A stretch of DNA of 64,000 bases from Trichodelitschia bisporula (GCA_010356995.1 ML996690.1:1458217-1522216), one strand, 5' to 3'; positions 31,550 to 43,703 are shown, numbered from the stretch's first letter. Numbers and translations: made by a program. The notes: generated by a model not told the origin, from the sequence alone.

Positions 31550-33240
31550 GGGGCAGCTACAGAATTTGTGCGTGCAGCGGCCAAGTCCCAGCGTCATGTC
31601 CGAGGGACACCGGCCAGCGGCAAGACCACGCTCTCCCTGTTAATGCACCGAAATTTTTTCCAGAGCAACCAGCGGGTGGTCTTCATCCACAAATGGGACA
31701 CCGAAGTTTCTGCGTGGAATCATTTCGTTCGGTGCTGCCATGAGCAAGGATATACTGACATCGGCACCTGCAACATCAGAGAGGCCGACATTGCCTACCT
31801 CATCGATGACGCTCAGCTCACTTATGGCTCTGCTGACCTCTGGTATGGGCCGATCAAGACGCAAACCGCCTCGTATGTCGGCCCGCGGATCTGCCTCTTC
31901 TCGTCGTATGGAAGCCCTGTACAGGGTATTCCGTCGTGCGGGAATTGGACTCCAGCAACCCTTGCGCCCTGGAATCGTGTCTCCCTGTTGATTAAGGACG
32001 ACCCGTGTGCTCCGAAGGCAGCCTTGTTCTATAACAGGGCCGAGTTCGATGAAGTCGTTGACCGCTTCTGCTCCACCCCGCAGCGAGACTTCTCACTCGA
32101 CCCTAAGGCACGTAACGAAGTTTTTGAGTTGACGAACGGGCACCCCGGAGCGGTAAGCTCTATTCTAAGTTACATCTTCGAAGTAAGATCTTCTATTGAA
32201 CCCTTCACGAACGTCGGACTATCTGCTAACTAATCAAGCGCCTCAAACCGAGATTTCCTCTCCAGTCATCTTCAGTCGACTTTGATACTGCTTTCGGACT
32301 AATCAGCGATCACGAACGGATGCTTGCTTCCTTGGCTCGGTACCCTGTTGGGCAGTCTCTGCCTTACGCCGACCGTCACGAACGCGTTCAGGAACCACCA
32401 GTGGCAGATGTACTGCTGTCGGTTTTGTACAATGGGAGCGTGAAACAGACTGATGCTGAGCCGATACAGTACTGCTTCAGGCAGGGCTGGATCCAGGTGG
32501 AAGAGGTCAACAGAATGTCGGATTGCGTTTTTCCCTTAAAGCTGCATGCCTGGTAGATAATTCCGTCCCCAGCTTTTCAGAAACTAATCGATGTAGTTTT
32601 GTTCAACATGCCATCGCCAGCATCCTGAAGTTTTCTACGTTTCCGGATAGTCTGTACCCGAACGTCAAGGCGATTATACCTGTCATTGTCAAGAATATGT
32701 CAAGCGGGGTTCTCAGTGCTTGAACAAAAGGATTAAACGTCGGCATAGCCGTGGGTCGGTCGCTCCCCGAGGACGCGCTCAAGGTCGAGTTCATTCGAGC
32801 ATTCTGGAAGTTACGTTTGACTGCGCTCGTGGCCGAGTACGCCAACCGGTCCATCGGCCCGGGGTGCATCGACGTCTTCTTGCCGGCGCTCGGCTGGGCG
32901 GTTGAATTTCTTCGGGAAGGAGACCGCCTAACTTAGCACCTTGATCGCTTTCAACCGGGGGGGATGCATTACCCCTTTCTCCAGTCGGGTGTGATCAAAG
33001 ACTACATTGTTCTTGACTGTCGCTACACGCCTGGCCGCATCTGTAAGGATCGAGTTGAGCGGAATGTGTACATCTGCTGATATTTCTCAGGTTTGGACCA
33101 ACACCTGTGGAAGCTTGTCTTTGCGAGAGACTTTTCGAAAGTCCAAATCCTCGACGCGAGCTGCCAGCAGGTGGATTACTTTCAGTTGCTCTATGATTAA
33201 TGAGGGCACGACGGATGCCGCAACCGCGGCTTGACGGTGG
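31550..33240 (+). pseudogene. Fossil NTPase-nuclease gene of Crinkler (CR effector) type
   Basis: Broken remains of a gene with two parts. The first (about 31600-32230) shows a P-loop GTPASGKTTL (31604-31633) and a later acidic motif YLIDDAQL, so a STAND/AAA-like NTPase. The second (about 32760-33025) has GCIDVFLP and, further on, YIVLDCR, resembling the restriction-endonuclease-like domain of Crinkler-type proteins. This NTPase plus nuclease layout is known from eukaryotic effector and conflict proteins. The copy is clearly broken by several interruptions and I treat it as a fossil. Family assignment rests on these motifs only. Confidence 0.5.
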
Positions 33241-33810
33241 CGCTTGACGATGGCACTTGACGATGGCGTTATGGGTTACCCCGTTACGGTAGAGCTAGAG
33301 AGAATGCGATAATGATAGGGAACAAGCTCAGCCCGGAAGGGCTTGACGCCATTGTAGAAACAGCAAATATCATGTTTATCGTAGCCTACGTGAGATTGGA
33401 CATTACCTTTGGGTGTTGGTAGATGAGAACATGACAATTGAAAAGTCGTGGCAGACTCTACTGCCCAGAAGCGGCAAAGACAAGGTCTCATGACTTTCCA
33501 GCCCCGCCCTGAAATCACGTGCGAAATGTTCGTACGTCACCACAGCGCCGATCGGCACTCGGGCCATCTCGTCGTGCGGGCGGCGAGAGTCAAAACGGAC
33601 AAAGTCAATTTTCATATCCCATCTCCGTCCAACGTCCTCTCTACTTCAACTCATCACCACAACCACTCTGTCACCTGCTATCAGTCTCTGTTTGCGACCA
33701 CCAACAACATCTGCAACCTGCAAACCTAGCTCTCGCAATCCCTCCGCTCAACCCCCACTCACCTCTACCCCACTCTTCAATTTCGCATATCGCCACCCGA
33801 ACTCGCAACC
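33241..33810. other. Intergenic before ISU1
   Basis: About 570 nt. The last 250 nt are rich in CAAC/CATC pyrimidine tracts, as expected for the ISU1 leader. No gene seen. Confidence 0.45.
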
Positions 33811-34496
33811 ATGTTCTCCCGCCTCATCACCCGCGTGCCCGCCATGGCCGCCCGCACCTCCACTGCCGTCAGCACTGTGCGTCCTGCTATCGCTGCACCT
33901 CGCACAGCAGCCGTGCGGCAGACACGGAGCTACCACGAGAAAGATAAGTAGCCCGAAGCCGGCCGAAGCCGGGCCGGTGACAACACCGCTAACACGTAGC
34001 ACTGCTCGATCACTACGAGCGTCCGCGTAACGTGGGATCTATGTCGCAGAAGGACACTGACGTCGGCACGGGGCTCGTCGGCGCCCCGGCATGCGGCGAC
34101 GTGATGAAGCTGCAGATCCGGGTCGACCCGGCGAGCAACACCATCAGCGATGTCAAGTTCAAGACGTTTGGGTGCGGTAGCGCAATCGCTAGCTCGAGCT
34201 ACCTGACCGAGCTGGTGCGGGGCATGAAGCTGGACGATGCGGCCAAGATCAAGAACAACGATATTGCGCGCGAATTGTGCCTGCCGCCTGTTAAGCGTGA
34301 GTTGTCATTGAGGGAGGGTTTTCTGTACGTGTTGCTGACCTGCGCAGTTCACTGCTCCATGCTCGCCGAGGATGCCATCAAGTCGGCCATCAACAACTAC
34401 TACACCAAGAACCCGCAAGCACGCAAGACCGATCTCGGCGGTACTAATGCCCCGCTCCCCAAGGTCGAAATTGAAACCGCGTCGGCGGCTGCCTAG
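33811..34496 (+). CDS. ISU1: ISU1, mitochondrial Fe-S cluster scaffold
   Basis: Scaffold on which Nfs1-Isd11 assembles [2Fe-2S] clusters in mitochondria. Model: 33811-33943, 34000-34296 and 34348-34496, 192 aa. Residues 1-40 are an Arg/Ser/Ala-rich presequence, ending before RSYHEK. The mature part has GLVGAPACGDVMKLQI, FGCGSAIASSSY and HCSMLAEDAI (the three cluster cysteines) and LPPVK, the Ssq1 recognition motif. Intron 2 (GTGAGT...GCGCAG, 51 nt) is ordinary. Intron 1 is odd: after HEK the DNA reads G/ATAAGTAG, and the only GT (33948) gives no in-frame join. Starting at ATAAGT (33944) and ending at CTAACACGTAG (33999) gives HEKALLDHYERPRNVGS, as the family requires. Confidence 0.93.
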
Positions 34497-35381
34497 ATTG
34501 CTACATCAAGGAAACGTTACGCAAGTGGGCGAAGATTGTATGTAAAATCGGTGGAGAGTGGCACTCTCGTATCATCTCTGGCGTTGGCGTCGTGCTGCGG
34601 GTGGGCTTTTTTTGCGGCTCCTTTGGTGGCGGGAGGAGGCTCGACAGGCTTTTAGCGGGCTACCTATGTTTACGGTAACATGCGCTTTTCGAGGTGGCTC
34701 GGATGTTTCAATATCAATTGCCTTGCCTTGCGGCACGTTTGAAAGAAGTTCGGACTGAGCTGAAGTGTACATACTTACCTCTACCAACTTCGAGTCGCTT
34801 GTTGCGTGCAGTACGGGTAGCCAAATGTGTAGGCGTGCGAGCTATCTGCTCAAGCCGGATATATTGAATGACACGTACATTCGTACTGGCCCTGGCGATG
34901 CAAATCTGGATGGAAGGTGAACGTGAGAGGCAAGGCCAGGTGTGCGACGGCTTCAATACCGTCCCACCGGCTGGGTCGCCCGACATCACGCCACCCTTTT
35001 CATCCTTGACGCTGCGATTCATGGGTTGCGTGCAAATAATTTGTTCCGACCTGGAGGTATTCCATTAACATGCAAGCGAAACGGTTTGTTCACCTATGTG
35101 CCATGGTATCCCTTACGCAGACTAATAATGCGAATACTCATGGCTCATTCTATCCATTTTGCCATTTGGCTTGGCTATTTGTGCTGCAACGGCTGGCGAG
35201 GCCCTCCATGTTCACGACGCACTACATCTGCAGTGCAAGCTGTCACTGGGCAATTCACGCACTAGGATTTCACGACACCAAGTTCATCATCGCAGGCCAT
35301 TTCGTGCATTCCTTGGTACTAAGCTCTATGATCTATACCGAACGCATCCAACAAAGGCCACACATAGCCAAAGCAACCAGC
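34497..35381. other. Intergenic, convergent ISU1 and REI1
   Basis: About 885 nt between two 3' ends, longer than the other convergent spacers. It contains ACACGTACATTCGTACTGG at 34872-34889, a GTAC word found also in other spacers. I see no gene. Confidence 0.4.
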
Positions 35382-37063
35382 TCACTGGAGCAGATGGTCC
35401 TGACATCATTAGCAACACTCTCAAGCAAAATAACAGTTGTACTTACCCGGTAGTGCTTTTGCGAATTGCCCTTCAAGTCCGTTCGCCACTGTTGCTTCGC
35501 CTGCGCACGATCCTGTTGCTTCTTCGACCGCTTCTCCACGGCACGAACCTCGCGCTTCTTCGCCTCGCTAACCGATACCATGCCCAGACCGCCTTCGGCA
35601 CGGCTAACGAGTTGTCGGCCGCGATCGTGCCCGCGCGGCGCTGGTTCCTCGTCGCTCTCTTCGTCACCTTCGGTCAGAGCAAGCTGGGCGCGCTCATCGG
35701 GCGTCGGATAATTGTGCAGGTTCTGGCGGAAGTAGCGGTTTAGGCTGCGGTGGCCAGCGACGCGACCCGTCGGGAGATGCAGCTCAAACTCGTCATGGTA
35801 CACGGCATGAGGTGTGGGATGTGCGTGGCTGTGGTACCCGTCGACGCTCTGGTGGCGGCGATGTTGACCGTGGGAGTGGTGGGGGTGCGTCTTGAGCCGA
35901 TCGCGAAGGCGCTCACGGTCCCCATCGCAATAGACTGGCCCCAGTTCTTCGGTTGGCACGTCAGAAACGGTGCTTGATGTTTCCCAGCCGGCGTCCTCGC
36001 CCTCCTGACCGCTCGACCCATCTTCGACCTTTGGCACCCGCTTCGCCCCCAGCTTGGCGCCCACACTCGGGGCTTCGTCCTCATCCTCCTCTGTCTCATA
36101 ATCGTCGTCTGAGTACGTACTCCGGAAGTCGTAATACTCTCCAATCTCCAACTGCTCCTTCTGACTGTCGAAGGCAATCTTGCAATGGCTGAGGTCCCGC
36201 ATATGCGTTTTAATCCCGCTCTCCGACCACTTCAACCGGTTGCAGTAAAGACATTGGTACTCCTCGTTGACCTTGCTGCTGAGATATGTGATCAAACCCT
36301 CGGCATCAACGAGAAACTCGCGCTCCGGGATGAACATGCCGTGAACCTTCTGCATGTGGTCGAGGTTCTCCGCCAGTGAAGGCGATGAGACAGTGCAGAA
36401 TAAGCACTCGAGAAGCGGATCGCGCATGACCGGAGGGGTCTGCGCCGTCTCAGTAGAAGCGCGCGATAAAGGATGTGGGGCCCGGTCGTCCGCAGCAGAA
36501 TGGTGAGGCCGAGTGGGACGCCGTGACACCGGCTCGGGCGCATTCTCCAGCGTCGTATCCTTGAGATTCTTTGCAATCTGCGAAAACTCCTCTTCCTCTT
36601 CTTCCCCAATCGTGGCCCCCACCGGTGTTTTGTCCAAGGGCTCCCCAAGAGAGAAAGTCGAGCTTATGACGGAAGTGGCATCGTTGTCTTTCCGGGCCTT
36701 CTCTCCAGTGCGCATAACATTCAACCGGTGCTTCTGGCTAGCTTGGTGGTTGATGTATGTGTTTTCGCTGTAAAACTTCTTCTGACAGGCGTCACACGTT
36801 TTTTCATATGCGGCGCGCACGGCAGTGGCGGCTGCGTTTGCTTTGCTCGCAAGGACCTTATCGGCAAAAACCTCAGATGAAAGGGGGGGAAGGGATGCAA
36901 CACGGCGCTTCAAATTATACCGGCTGGGCAGAATGAGTATTTGCTCCGAGTGTCAAACGGTGACTTACTGCCAATCACTCTGCATGTGCGTGCGCTGCAG
37001 CTCGCTAGACCGGAACGCAACCTGGCAGGTGTTGCAGGTGAAGGGATGAGCGTCGGGAGCCAT
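35382..37063 (-). CDS. REI1: REI1, cytoplasmic pre-60S zinc-finger factor
   Basis: Rei1 (with Jjj1) releases Arx1-Alb1 from cytoplasmic pre-60S particles and probes the exit tunnel. Three exons (37063-36969, 36923-35447, 35399-35382), 529 aa. The first C2H2 finger starts the protein (FTCNTCQVAFRSSELQRTH) and continues over the first splice as DWHRYNLKRRVASLPPL, the Rei1 signature. Further fingers: CDACQKKFYSENTYINH, LECLFCTVSSPSLAENLDHM, YQCLYCNRLKWSESGIKTH. An acidic stretch and a His-rich linker follow. The last exon is only 18 nt and supplies DHLLQ, completing NSQKHYRDHLLQ, the conserved tail. The terminal splice was chosen on that match. Confidence 0.94.
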
Positions 37064-37817
37064 GATTAACGCTGTCCTTGAAGTTTTGGAGGAGAGTTGA
37101 ACTTTGGAAGCGAGAAAGGCAGTGGAGGGGCACACACTTGGCGGAGGGCGTGCGGGGGGGTCTTGCACGCTAAATAGGCGTGGTATAGCGCTTCGGGAAT
37201 CTTGAATAAGCCGAACAAGAGAGTGGGAGAGAGTGTCTATTTCCGGTGGGCTTCAGAAAAAGAGGGCTGGCAACAGATGGCGATAAGCAGTGGGTTTGAA
37301 ATCGGGGGTGAGGAGGCAAAGTTCGATATGAAGGTGAAATAAGCTGGACGATTCGAGGGCAAATGGCGGTTGAAATGAAATGACGTGGGTGGTTTGTCAG
37401 CCTTCACGGTCAATCGTTGTTCCGAGCTGCAGGTGCAAGCACCAGTGGCGCCGTGGCTTTTGAGCCCGACTCATTATTCCCAGTCAGCATAGCGATCTCT
37501 TTATAAACACAGAACCACACTTGAAAGGTTGCCAGCCTGCAGGTAAGCAGATGGAAACGGTGTTTTTTGAGGTGTTTATTGATCCTAACTCAATATCAAG
37601 AAGTGACACATGCTCCTCCGAGTACATCCGTACGGTACATTCGTACTGTAGGCGCCTTTGACGCCACAGCAAAACCCCCCAACACCCAGTTCGAATCAAG
37701 GTAGCATCTGAAATCACGCCGTACTATCGTACATGTTTCCTACCCACTGCCTCCTCACAACAAGTCTCAACCCCGCTGATCCATCGCTTGTTGCGCTCCT
37801 GTGCCCTCCATACGCTG
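37064..37817. other. Intergenic, REI1 promoter and MFS 3' region
   Basis: About 750 nt. At 37621-37648 the sequence AGTACATCCGTACGGTACAT continues as TCGTACTG, an imperfect palindromic GTAC cluster. No gene seen. Confidence 0.4.
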
Positions 37818-39584
37818 CTATCGGCCTGGTGTGTGGACACTTGAGGCGTTGTGATCCAGGTTGGGTCGGCGGTTGTACGTGCCAGCCTCTGGATCGAGCA
37901 CCAGACTTGACCTGCGCCTCGAGAAGCTCTGCCTCCGTGAGCCATATACGTTCGGTAAGGACGCAATGTGGTGCGTTGGCGTGACCGAGCGAGCCTTGTT
38001 GAGCTGTTCGGCGAACTTTGAGCGGGCGCGTAGCTGAGGGCCTCTCTTGTAGATGACATACACCGCCAGGACCAGCACGAAGGCGATGCAAAACAGGATT
38101 GTCGATGCATCTTCGAGGTGACGGCTCCCGCCGATGTTACGGTAAAAGGGCATCGCCGGGAGGGTGAGCACGCCGGCCAGAAAGTCGCGCGACCAACCAT
38201 TCCCGCCTGTAGCAGAGGCAGAGTACGGTCCATATGCTGCGATCATGTAATCGATTGTGGCCATGTAGATGGAATAATTGGCAATGCCGATGAGCGTGGC
38301 AAAGACCATGGTGCCGATCCAGTGAACGGGTGGCCCGAGACTCGTCCATGCGAAGCCGATGAGTCCAATGGGCAACAATGGAGCTGTCCATAGAAGCCAC
38401 CACAACCGGGACTCGTATTGGATTCTTTCGTCATTTGGAAACTCGCGCCTCTGGCGGATGTTGCGCTTGATGGCCGGAATGAAGGAGAGCCAGCCGATGA
38501 AGTATCCCAGCATGATGGGGATGAAAGCGAGGCCAATGGTGGCGGCGTCGAAGCCCCACTGCTCATACACCAAGGCAAACGAGTTTAGGAAAATGAAAAT
38601 CAGCGCATCGCTGAAGCCGGATAGCAATGACAGAGCCAAGACGATAGGCTCTGTCAAAAACATGCGAAATGGGCGAATGAAGGTCACGAGGATCTCGCGC
38701 AGGTTGATGCGCTCCCGCAAAGGTGTCATTTCGTTCGGCCCGTAGACGTTGGGGTCCACGCCTGTTGCTCGTCGCTTTTTGGCGATGCGGTCCATCATGA
38801 TTGTGCTTCGGGTTTCCGGGACGAAAACGAGATGAAGAAGCTGAACAAAGCCGCCAAAAATGAGCTGAACCCAAATGCACCACCGCCAGTCAAGGTATTT
38901 CTCGATGAAACCGCCGACAATCGGGCCGAGAGCCGAACCGCCCACAGAGGAGAAGACGATATAGGCCACGGCGTACTGCTGGTCGTCCGCGTCCCACATG
39001 TCGGCGATCATCCCGAGTGTGACGGAACCGCCAGCTGAACTAAGTCCGCCCAAGAATCGACCCACCAGAACGCTGCCGAAGTTGGGTGCCAGGGCAACCG
39101 GGAGTTGCCAAATGTTGACGAGCATCAGACTGGCCTGGAGGATCCACTTGCGGCCGACCTCTTCACTCCAAGGCGCCCAAAGCTCGCAGCCGAAGGCATA
39201 TGCCACAAGAAATATCATGGCACCACACCGGGCCGCTTGAAGGCTCACGTCGAATTCATTGGAGACGCCCGGGACGGCGTTGAAGTATAGAGAGGCGTTG
39301 AAATTCATGGAGACCTGAATCCAGAAGATTATTGTCATGATGGACCACTTCTTCCTCGGCGAAAAACCGAATCCAAGTTCGTTTATGCAATCACTCTCGC
39401 GGAGCTCATACTTTTCCTCCATCCCAGTCAGTCCGGATAAGTGTGGTGCATCCTCAAGCCGTTGCAGGCTGTTGGAATTCGTCAACCGGCGGTTCTTTTC
39501 GTCGAGGGCCAGTTTGGCCTCTTCGTCGGCGATGCGCTTTTGTTCAACAGCATGCTGATTGGGCATGGGGTCAGCGTACGACAT
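37818..39584 (-). CDS. MFS transporter, DHA1-like
   Basis: Intronless, 588 aa from the ATG at 39584 (MSYADPMPNQ). About 90 cytosolic residues come first, then twelve hydrophobic segments. Early blocks IIFWIQVSMNFNASLYFNA and the DHA1-like LVGRFLGGLSSAGGSV are seen, together with DWRWCIWVQLIFGG after the fifth segment. A basic loop (RIAKKRRATGVDP) separates the two halves. The C-terminal tail is Ser/Arg-rich. The layout fits drug:H+ antiporter-1 type fungal exporters; the substrate cannot be told. No biosynthetic cluster surrounds it. Confidence 0.88.
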   Translation of the reverse strand: MSYADPMPNQHAVEQKRIADEEAKLALDEKNRRLTNSNSLQRLEDAPHLSGLTGMEEKYELRESDCINELGFGFSPRKKWSIMTIIFWIQVSMNFNASLYFNAVPGVSNEFDVSLQAARCGAMIFLVAYAFGCELWAPWSEEVGRKWILQASLMLVNIWQLPVALAPNFGSVLVGRFLGGLSSAGGSVTLGMIADMWDADDQQYAVAYIVFSSVGGSALGPIVGGFIEKYLDWRWCIWVQLIFGGFVQLLHLVFVPETRSTIMMDRIAKKRRATGVDPNVYGPNEMTPLRERINLREILVTFIRPFRMFLTEPIVLALSLLSGFSDALIFIFLNSFALVYEQWGFDAATIGLAFIPIMLGYFIGWLSFIPAIKRNIRQRREFPNDERIQYESRLWWLLWTAPLLPIGLIGFAWTSLGPPVHWIGTMVFATLIGIANYSIYMATIDYMIAAYGPYSASATGGNGWSRDFLAGVLTLPAMPFYRNIGGSRHLEDASTILFCIAFVLVLAVYVIYKRGPQLRARSKFAEQLNKARSVTPTHHIASLPNVYGSRRQSFSRRRSSLVLDPEAGTYNRRPNLDHNASSVHTPGR

Positions 39585-42442
39585 TTTGATTGGCAACTGA
39601 GTGAGGCACCAAGGAACTTGATAGTGATAAGGTAAAGGAGGTGGAAGAACGGCTTGAGCCTAGAGGCCAGAGAAGTCGAGTGTTGGAAAGGAAATGGCCT
39701 GATGGATACTTGATCAGTCACGTTGGGGTGAGTCCAAAGAATTTCTGAAGTCGGACAGGTTTGGAGAAAATGTGGTGCAGTTCAAGGAGGGAAGGATGAG
39801 CTCTCTCTTATAGGAATGCAGAAGAGGACAGGTCACGATGCAAAAGGCATTGGGTCCTGGAGGTGCGCGTTCAGCGACGTCACCCCGCTAACCGCTCCAG
39901 TCTGGGTCGACAGCCAGTTCAACCCACAAAGTGGCAACCAAATGGGGTTGGAATACTCCGGGGGACGAATAGGTCAAGCGTTTTCAAAAGCTTGACCTAC
40001 CGCTAATGTAGCAGTGGAGCCATCTGGAATGCAAAATGGCATTAGTCCCTAGGAACAGAGAAGAGCCTGGTCGAAGGCCTGAGGTGCGGAGGACTTGCTC
40101 TGAAGTTTGGGAGACTAGGACTGACCCGTCCCAGACCACAGCAAGCTCAGGCTATCGGAGGGTTTACATGATGGTCCAGAAGGGAGAGTGCAGGAAGCAC
40201 CGGGCAGTGAGTGAATACACTGCCATGATGCCGTGGGAAATGCAGAGCCGACAGAAAGGGAGTGAAATGGGCAAGCTCTGTAAGACTTTTTTTTAACACC
40301 GGCAGTTCCGACTTCATGATACTCTTGGGGATGGCTGTGCTGCGATGTGGCTTGATGTCGTTGAGTTGGTGTGGTTTTGCCGACAGCGCGTGAAGACAAG
40401 CTTTGTGGCGTCGGCGGCGGTTTGGTACCAATGACGGAAGATGAAGGCAAGATCGGCCAATGGAAGTTAGGTGGCTTTTGGGCCAGCCCTAGGAAATTCC
40501 ATCAGGCTGAATAATGGCGCCAGGGGCGTCATAGGCAAAAAAAGTTGCGGCCGCCCTGGCTGCGATGTCTTGCCGACGGGGGCGGCCACGAGATTTTCCC
40601 GGCGGACCTTGGTACCTGAGGCGAGCAGTGACAGCATGGCTTCCATTAAAAAGTTAGTCGGCTGCCTCTAGAACTAGACGCCAGCAGGTCATATGGCCTC
40701 TCAACCACTGCTCCTTCCCCGCCTACAACTGGAGATCTAACCCTGAGAGGGACAGTCTTGCTGAGCGGAGCCCTGTTCTGAATTCACCGCGCCCCATAAG
40801 CTTCAGAATGGAGTACTCTCCCGTCGCGGAGCATCTGCAGGCGATGGTATTGGGTCTGGCAACATCAGGATGTGGCGGTGGCAGCCACAGGGGATATCTG
40901 GTAATGCGTTGAACCCCTTTGTAACCCTCGACACGGTGTCCAACAAACACACTGCGAGGAGCACAATCTCTCAAAAGGACTTCCTCGAAGTGTGAGCAAT
41001 TCAGCCGATGTCATCCGGCCTGGTCATCACTCTGACACCAAGTCTAGACCCCCGGGCCGCATCGTGAAGTCAAAGGTCTCTCCTGCCCTGCCATCCTCCC
41101 CCGGTTCCCCATAATGGTGGTCATGGGACCAACTTGCCAGACCCAAGTTCACGATTTCTGAGCCAAAGACTTGAATAGTGGTGTTGATGACGGATGCGTC
41201 GGCTAGTCCTAACCCCCTTTTGCCGACCGCAGCCGCTGTTGCAGAAATCGCCTTTTCAAGAAGACGAAAGGCTTTCAATATCGGACATTCCTCCAGATCA
41301 AGTTGTTTTCTTCTGCACGGTGGTCCTTCGGCTATACCACTCCATGGCCCTCACGGTCATGGAGAATGCGGAGAGATCAGATCTGGGGAAGTGTCCCTGT
41401 GTAGATACTGGAGTTGGCTGATGTCATGGAGTTGAAGAGATGATTGGTGAACCGGATGAAGTATCGGGACCCGCGGGGAACCGTCTAGTGGGCACCGGTG
41501 GGTCGGCGACTCCGCCCCTCCGCTCCCCGCGTAGGTACTACGGTAGTAACATAGTACTACAGTACTACGTACTCCAGTCCGAGCTGGCCTGCATAGCCAA
41601 ATGTGATGCACGCGTTCTGTGACAAATCCTACCTCTGTTGTATCTCAACTGTATTGATGGAGCGGTAAGAGTAGCGGAGTTATTGAAGGAGTATTGAGGT
41701 TAGAGCGGCAGGGGCACTCGCATCCTACCTAGAGTGGGAAGTCTCCTCTGAAGGTGTGTTCACATCACTTGCTTAGGGCTATGCGGAGGATTCGGTTTAT
41801 CTTTATCTTTCACTCTTTGTACCCATACTGTGGTACATCAAACACGACACTACATACACCAACACCAATCTCACACGTCTTCGTCTTCACTCTCCTCACT
41901 TTGTGCTCGATTCGCTCGATAAACTGAGGCAGTTCTTCCCTTCAACAAGAGACATTTGGGGATAGCTTCACTGTGTTGCCGCAGCCATGCTGTTTCGACT
42001 CCCGTATCTTCCATTTGACGTCCATGGTCGGCATATATCCCTGCAAGCGTCTTGACAAGGCCCTAACTTCTTGTGAATGGCGGACTTCCCTTGACGACTA
42101 GCTGGCGGCACTGTTGTTGAGTCTTCTCTTGGACTTCTATAATCAAGCCCATGCTCGGCGCACATTTGACAGTGTCGAAAAAATGCTGCAAGGAAAGTAG
42201 TATAATGATGGCAGGAGCGCAGATGATACATGAAACCATAGAGAGACTACTTAAAGGTCATGCCGAGATGCCAGAGGGTCTTTGCCTAGATGGTGATCAT
42301 TCAACTGAACCCTCAACCACTGTAAACCACGACAGCAGAATGCAAGACGCCATAGGACGTAGGACGGTCCAGCATGATGAGGCATGTTGAGTCAAAGGTA
42401 ATATGAAATCCTTCAAGTACAAAGAGTGGAGTATTGGCCATT
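39585..42442. other. 2.9-kb gene-poor stretch between MFS gene and ARO2
   Basis: The largest gap in the window. At 41514-41575 there is a run of TACTAC/GTAGTA words (for example GTACTACGGTAGTAACATAG) with internal inverted symmetry. Minus-strand open stretches of about 100 codons at 41027-41350 (no ATG) and 41871-42182 (one internal stop) look slightly protein-like, but I could not assign them. Otherwise nothing is recognised; it may hold long promoters, RNA genes I cannot see, or decayed genes. Confidence 0.35.
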
Positions 42443-43703
42443 CTATACGTTTGCCACCAACCGCCGCATTCCTATCCGTGCCTGCTGCGCCATCATTGCA
42501 TCCATAAGCACCAGTGCCGCCATGGCCTCAACAATCGGCACTGCACGGGGTACAACGCAAGGGTCATGTCGTCCCTTGGCCTCAAGAACCCCTTCCTCTT
42601 CGTCGTACGTAGTAGTTGCCTGAGCCTGGCCGATTGTGGCCGGAGGCTTGAACCCCACTGTGAAATAGATATGCGCTCCATTCGATATTCCGCCTTGAAT
42701 GCCACCTGAGTTGTTCGTCTTGGTGGTCAATCGCGGCCGAGGGATCTTACTCTCCACTTCCGCCAGCCCGGTTGCTGACGGCGCCACGGGCGTTGCCTTG
42801 ATGAACGGGTCATTGTGAATGGACCCAGGCATGCGGCAACCGCCGAACCCAGATCCAATCTCAAAGGCTTTTGTGGCGGGTATACTGAGCATGGCATGGG
42901 CGAGCATGGCCTCCAACTTGTCGAAGCACGGCTCACCGAGCCCGGAAGGCACGTTGCGGATCACACAGGTTAGTGTACCGCCGATGCTGTCTTCGCGCGC
43001 CTTGAAGTCGGATATCAAATCCTCCATGCGAGCGGACGCCTCGGCATTGGGGCAGCGTACGGGTGCAAAGGAATCAACCTTCTCGCGCGAAATGGTCTCA
43101 AGAAGAGACAAAAATTCGGGGTTTGTCGACGGGGACGGGTGAATTGCCGTAGGAGGAAAAAGGTATTCATCGCCGATGGACGTAACAAAAGCCACAATCT
43201 CGACGCCCGCACTCAACTTGAGACACTTCTCCGCAATCGCACCGGCGGCCACACGCCCAATGGTCTCTCGCGCGCTAGATCGGCCGCCGCCGCTGCTGGC
43301 GCGGATGCCATACTTCTCCTGGTACGTGAGATCGGCGTGGCTGGGCCGTGGGAACTTGTCCATGGTAGAGTTACCGTAGTCCTTGGGCCGCTGATTTTCA
43401 TTCATGATGCGCATGGCAATGGGCGTACCGAGGGTGAGGCCGCGCTCCGTGCCGGATTGGATCTCGACGCGGTCCTTTTCATCGCGCGGTGTAGTGATGG
43501 CGCTCTGGCCTGGTCGACGGCGTGTGAGTTGGGGCTGGATATCGGCGGCAGAGAGCTCGAGGCAGGGGGGTACTCCATCGACAATGACGCCGACGCTGAG
43601 GCAGTGTGACTCGCCATAACTGGCACGGTTAGCAGGAGAAGTGGAGGGCAGGAGGCGGCGAGTTGTACGTGTGTACTTTGAAATAGTGGCCGAATGTGGA
43701 CAT
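42443..43703 (-). CDS. ARO2: Chorismate synthase
   Basis: Converts EPSP to chorismate, last step of the shikimate pathway; the product feeds TRP2, also in this window. Two exons (43703-43669 and 43619-42443) around a 49-nt intron, 403 aa. The splice gives [20 protein letters not shown], the universal start with the GESHC signature. Other blocks: [60 protein letters not shown] and the C-terminal [17 protein letters not shown]. Length and motifs match fungal Aro2; bifunctional fungal enzymes carry a flavin reductase activity within the same chain. Confidence 0.96.

Noticed and set aside
37690-37712. GTTCGAATC resembling a tRNA T-loop
   Set aside because: No matching T-stem, anticodon arm or acceptor stem around it.
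41027-41350. About 100-codon open minus-strand stretch (…AFRLLEKAISATAAAVGKRG…)
   Set aside because: No ATG, no clear splice partner, no family recognised. Could be a decayed gene but the evidence is too thin.
41871-42182. Minus-strand stretch reading FFDTVKCAPSMG... with one internal stop
   Set aside because: About 104 codons with one stop is not remarkable at this base composition; no motif recognised.
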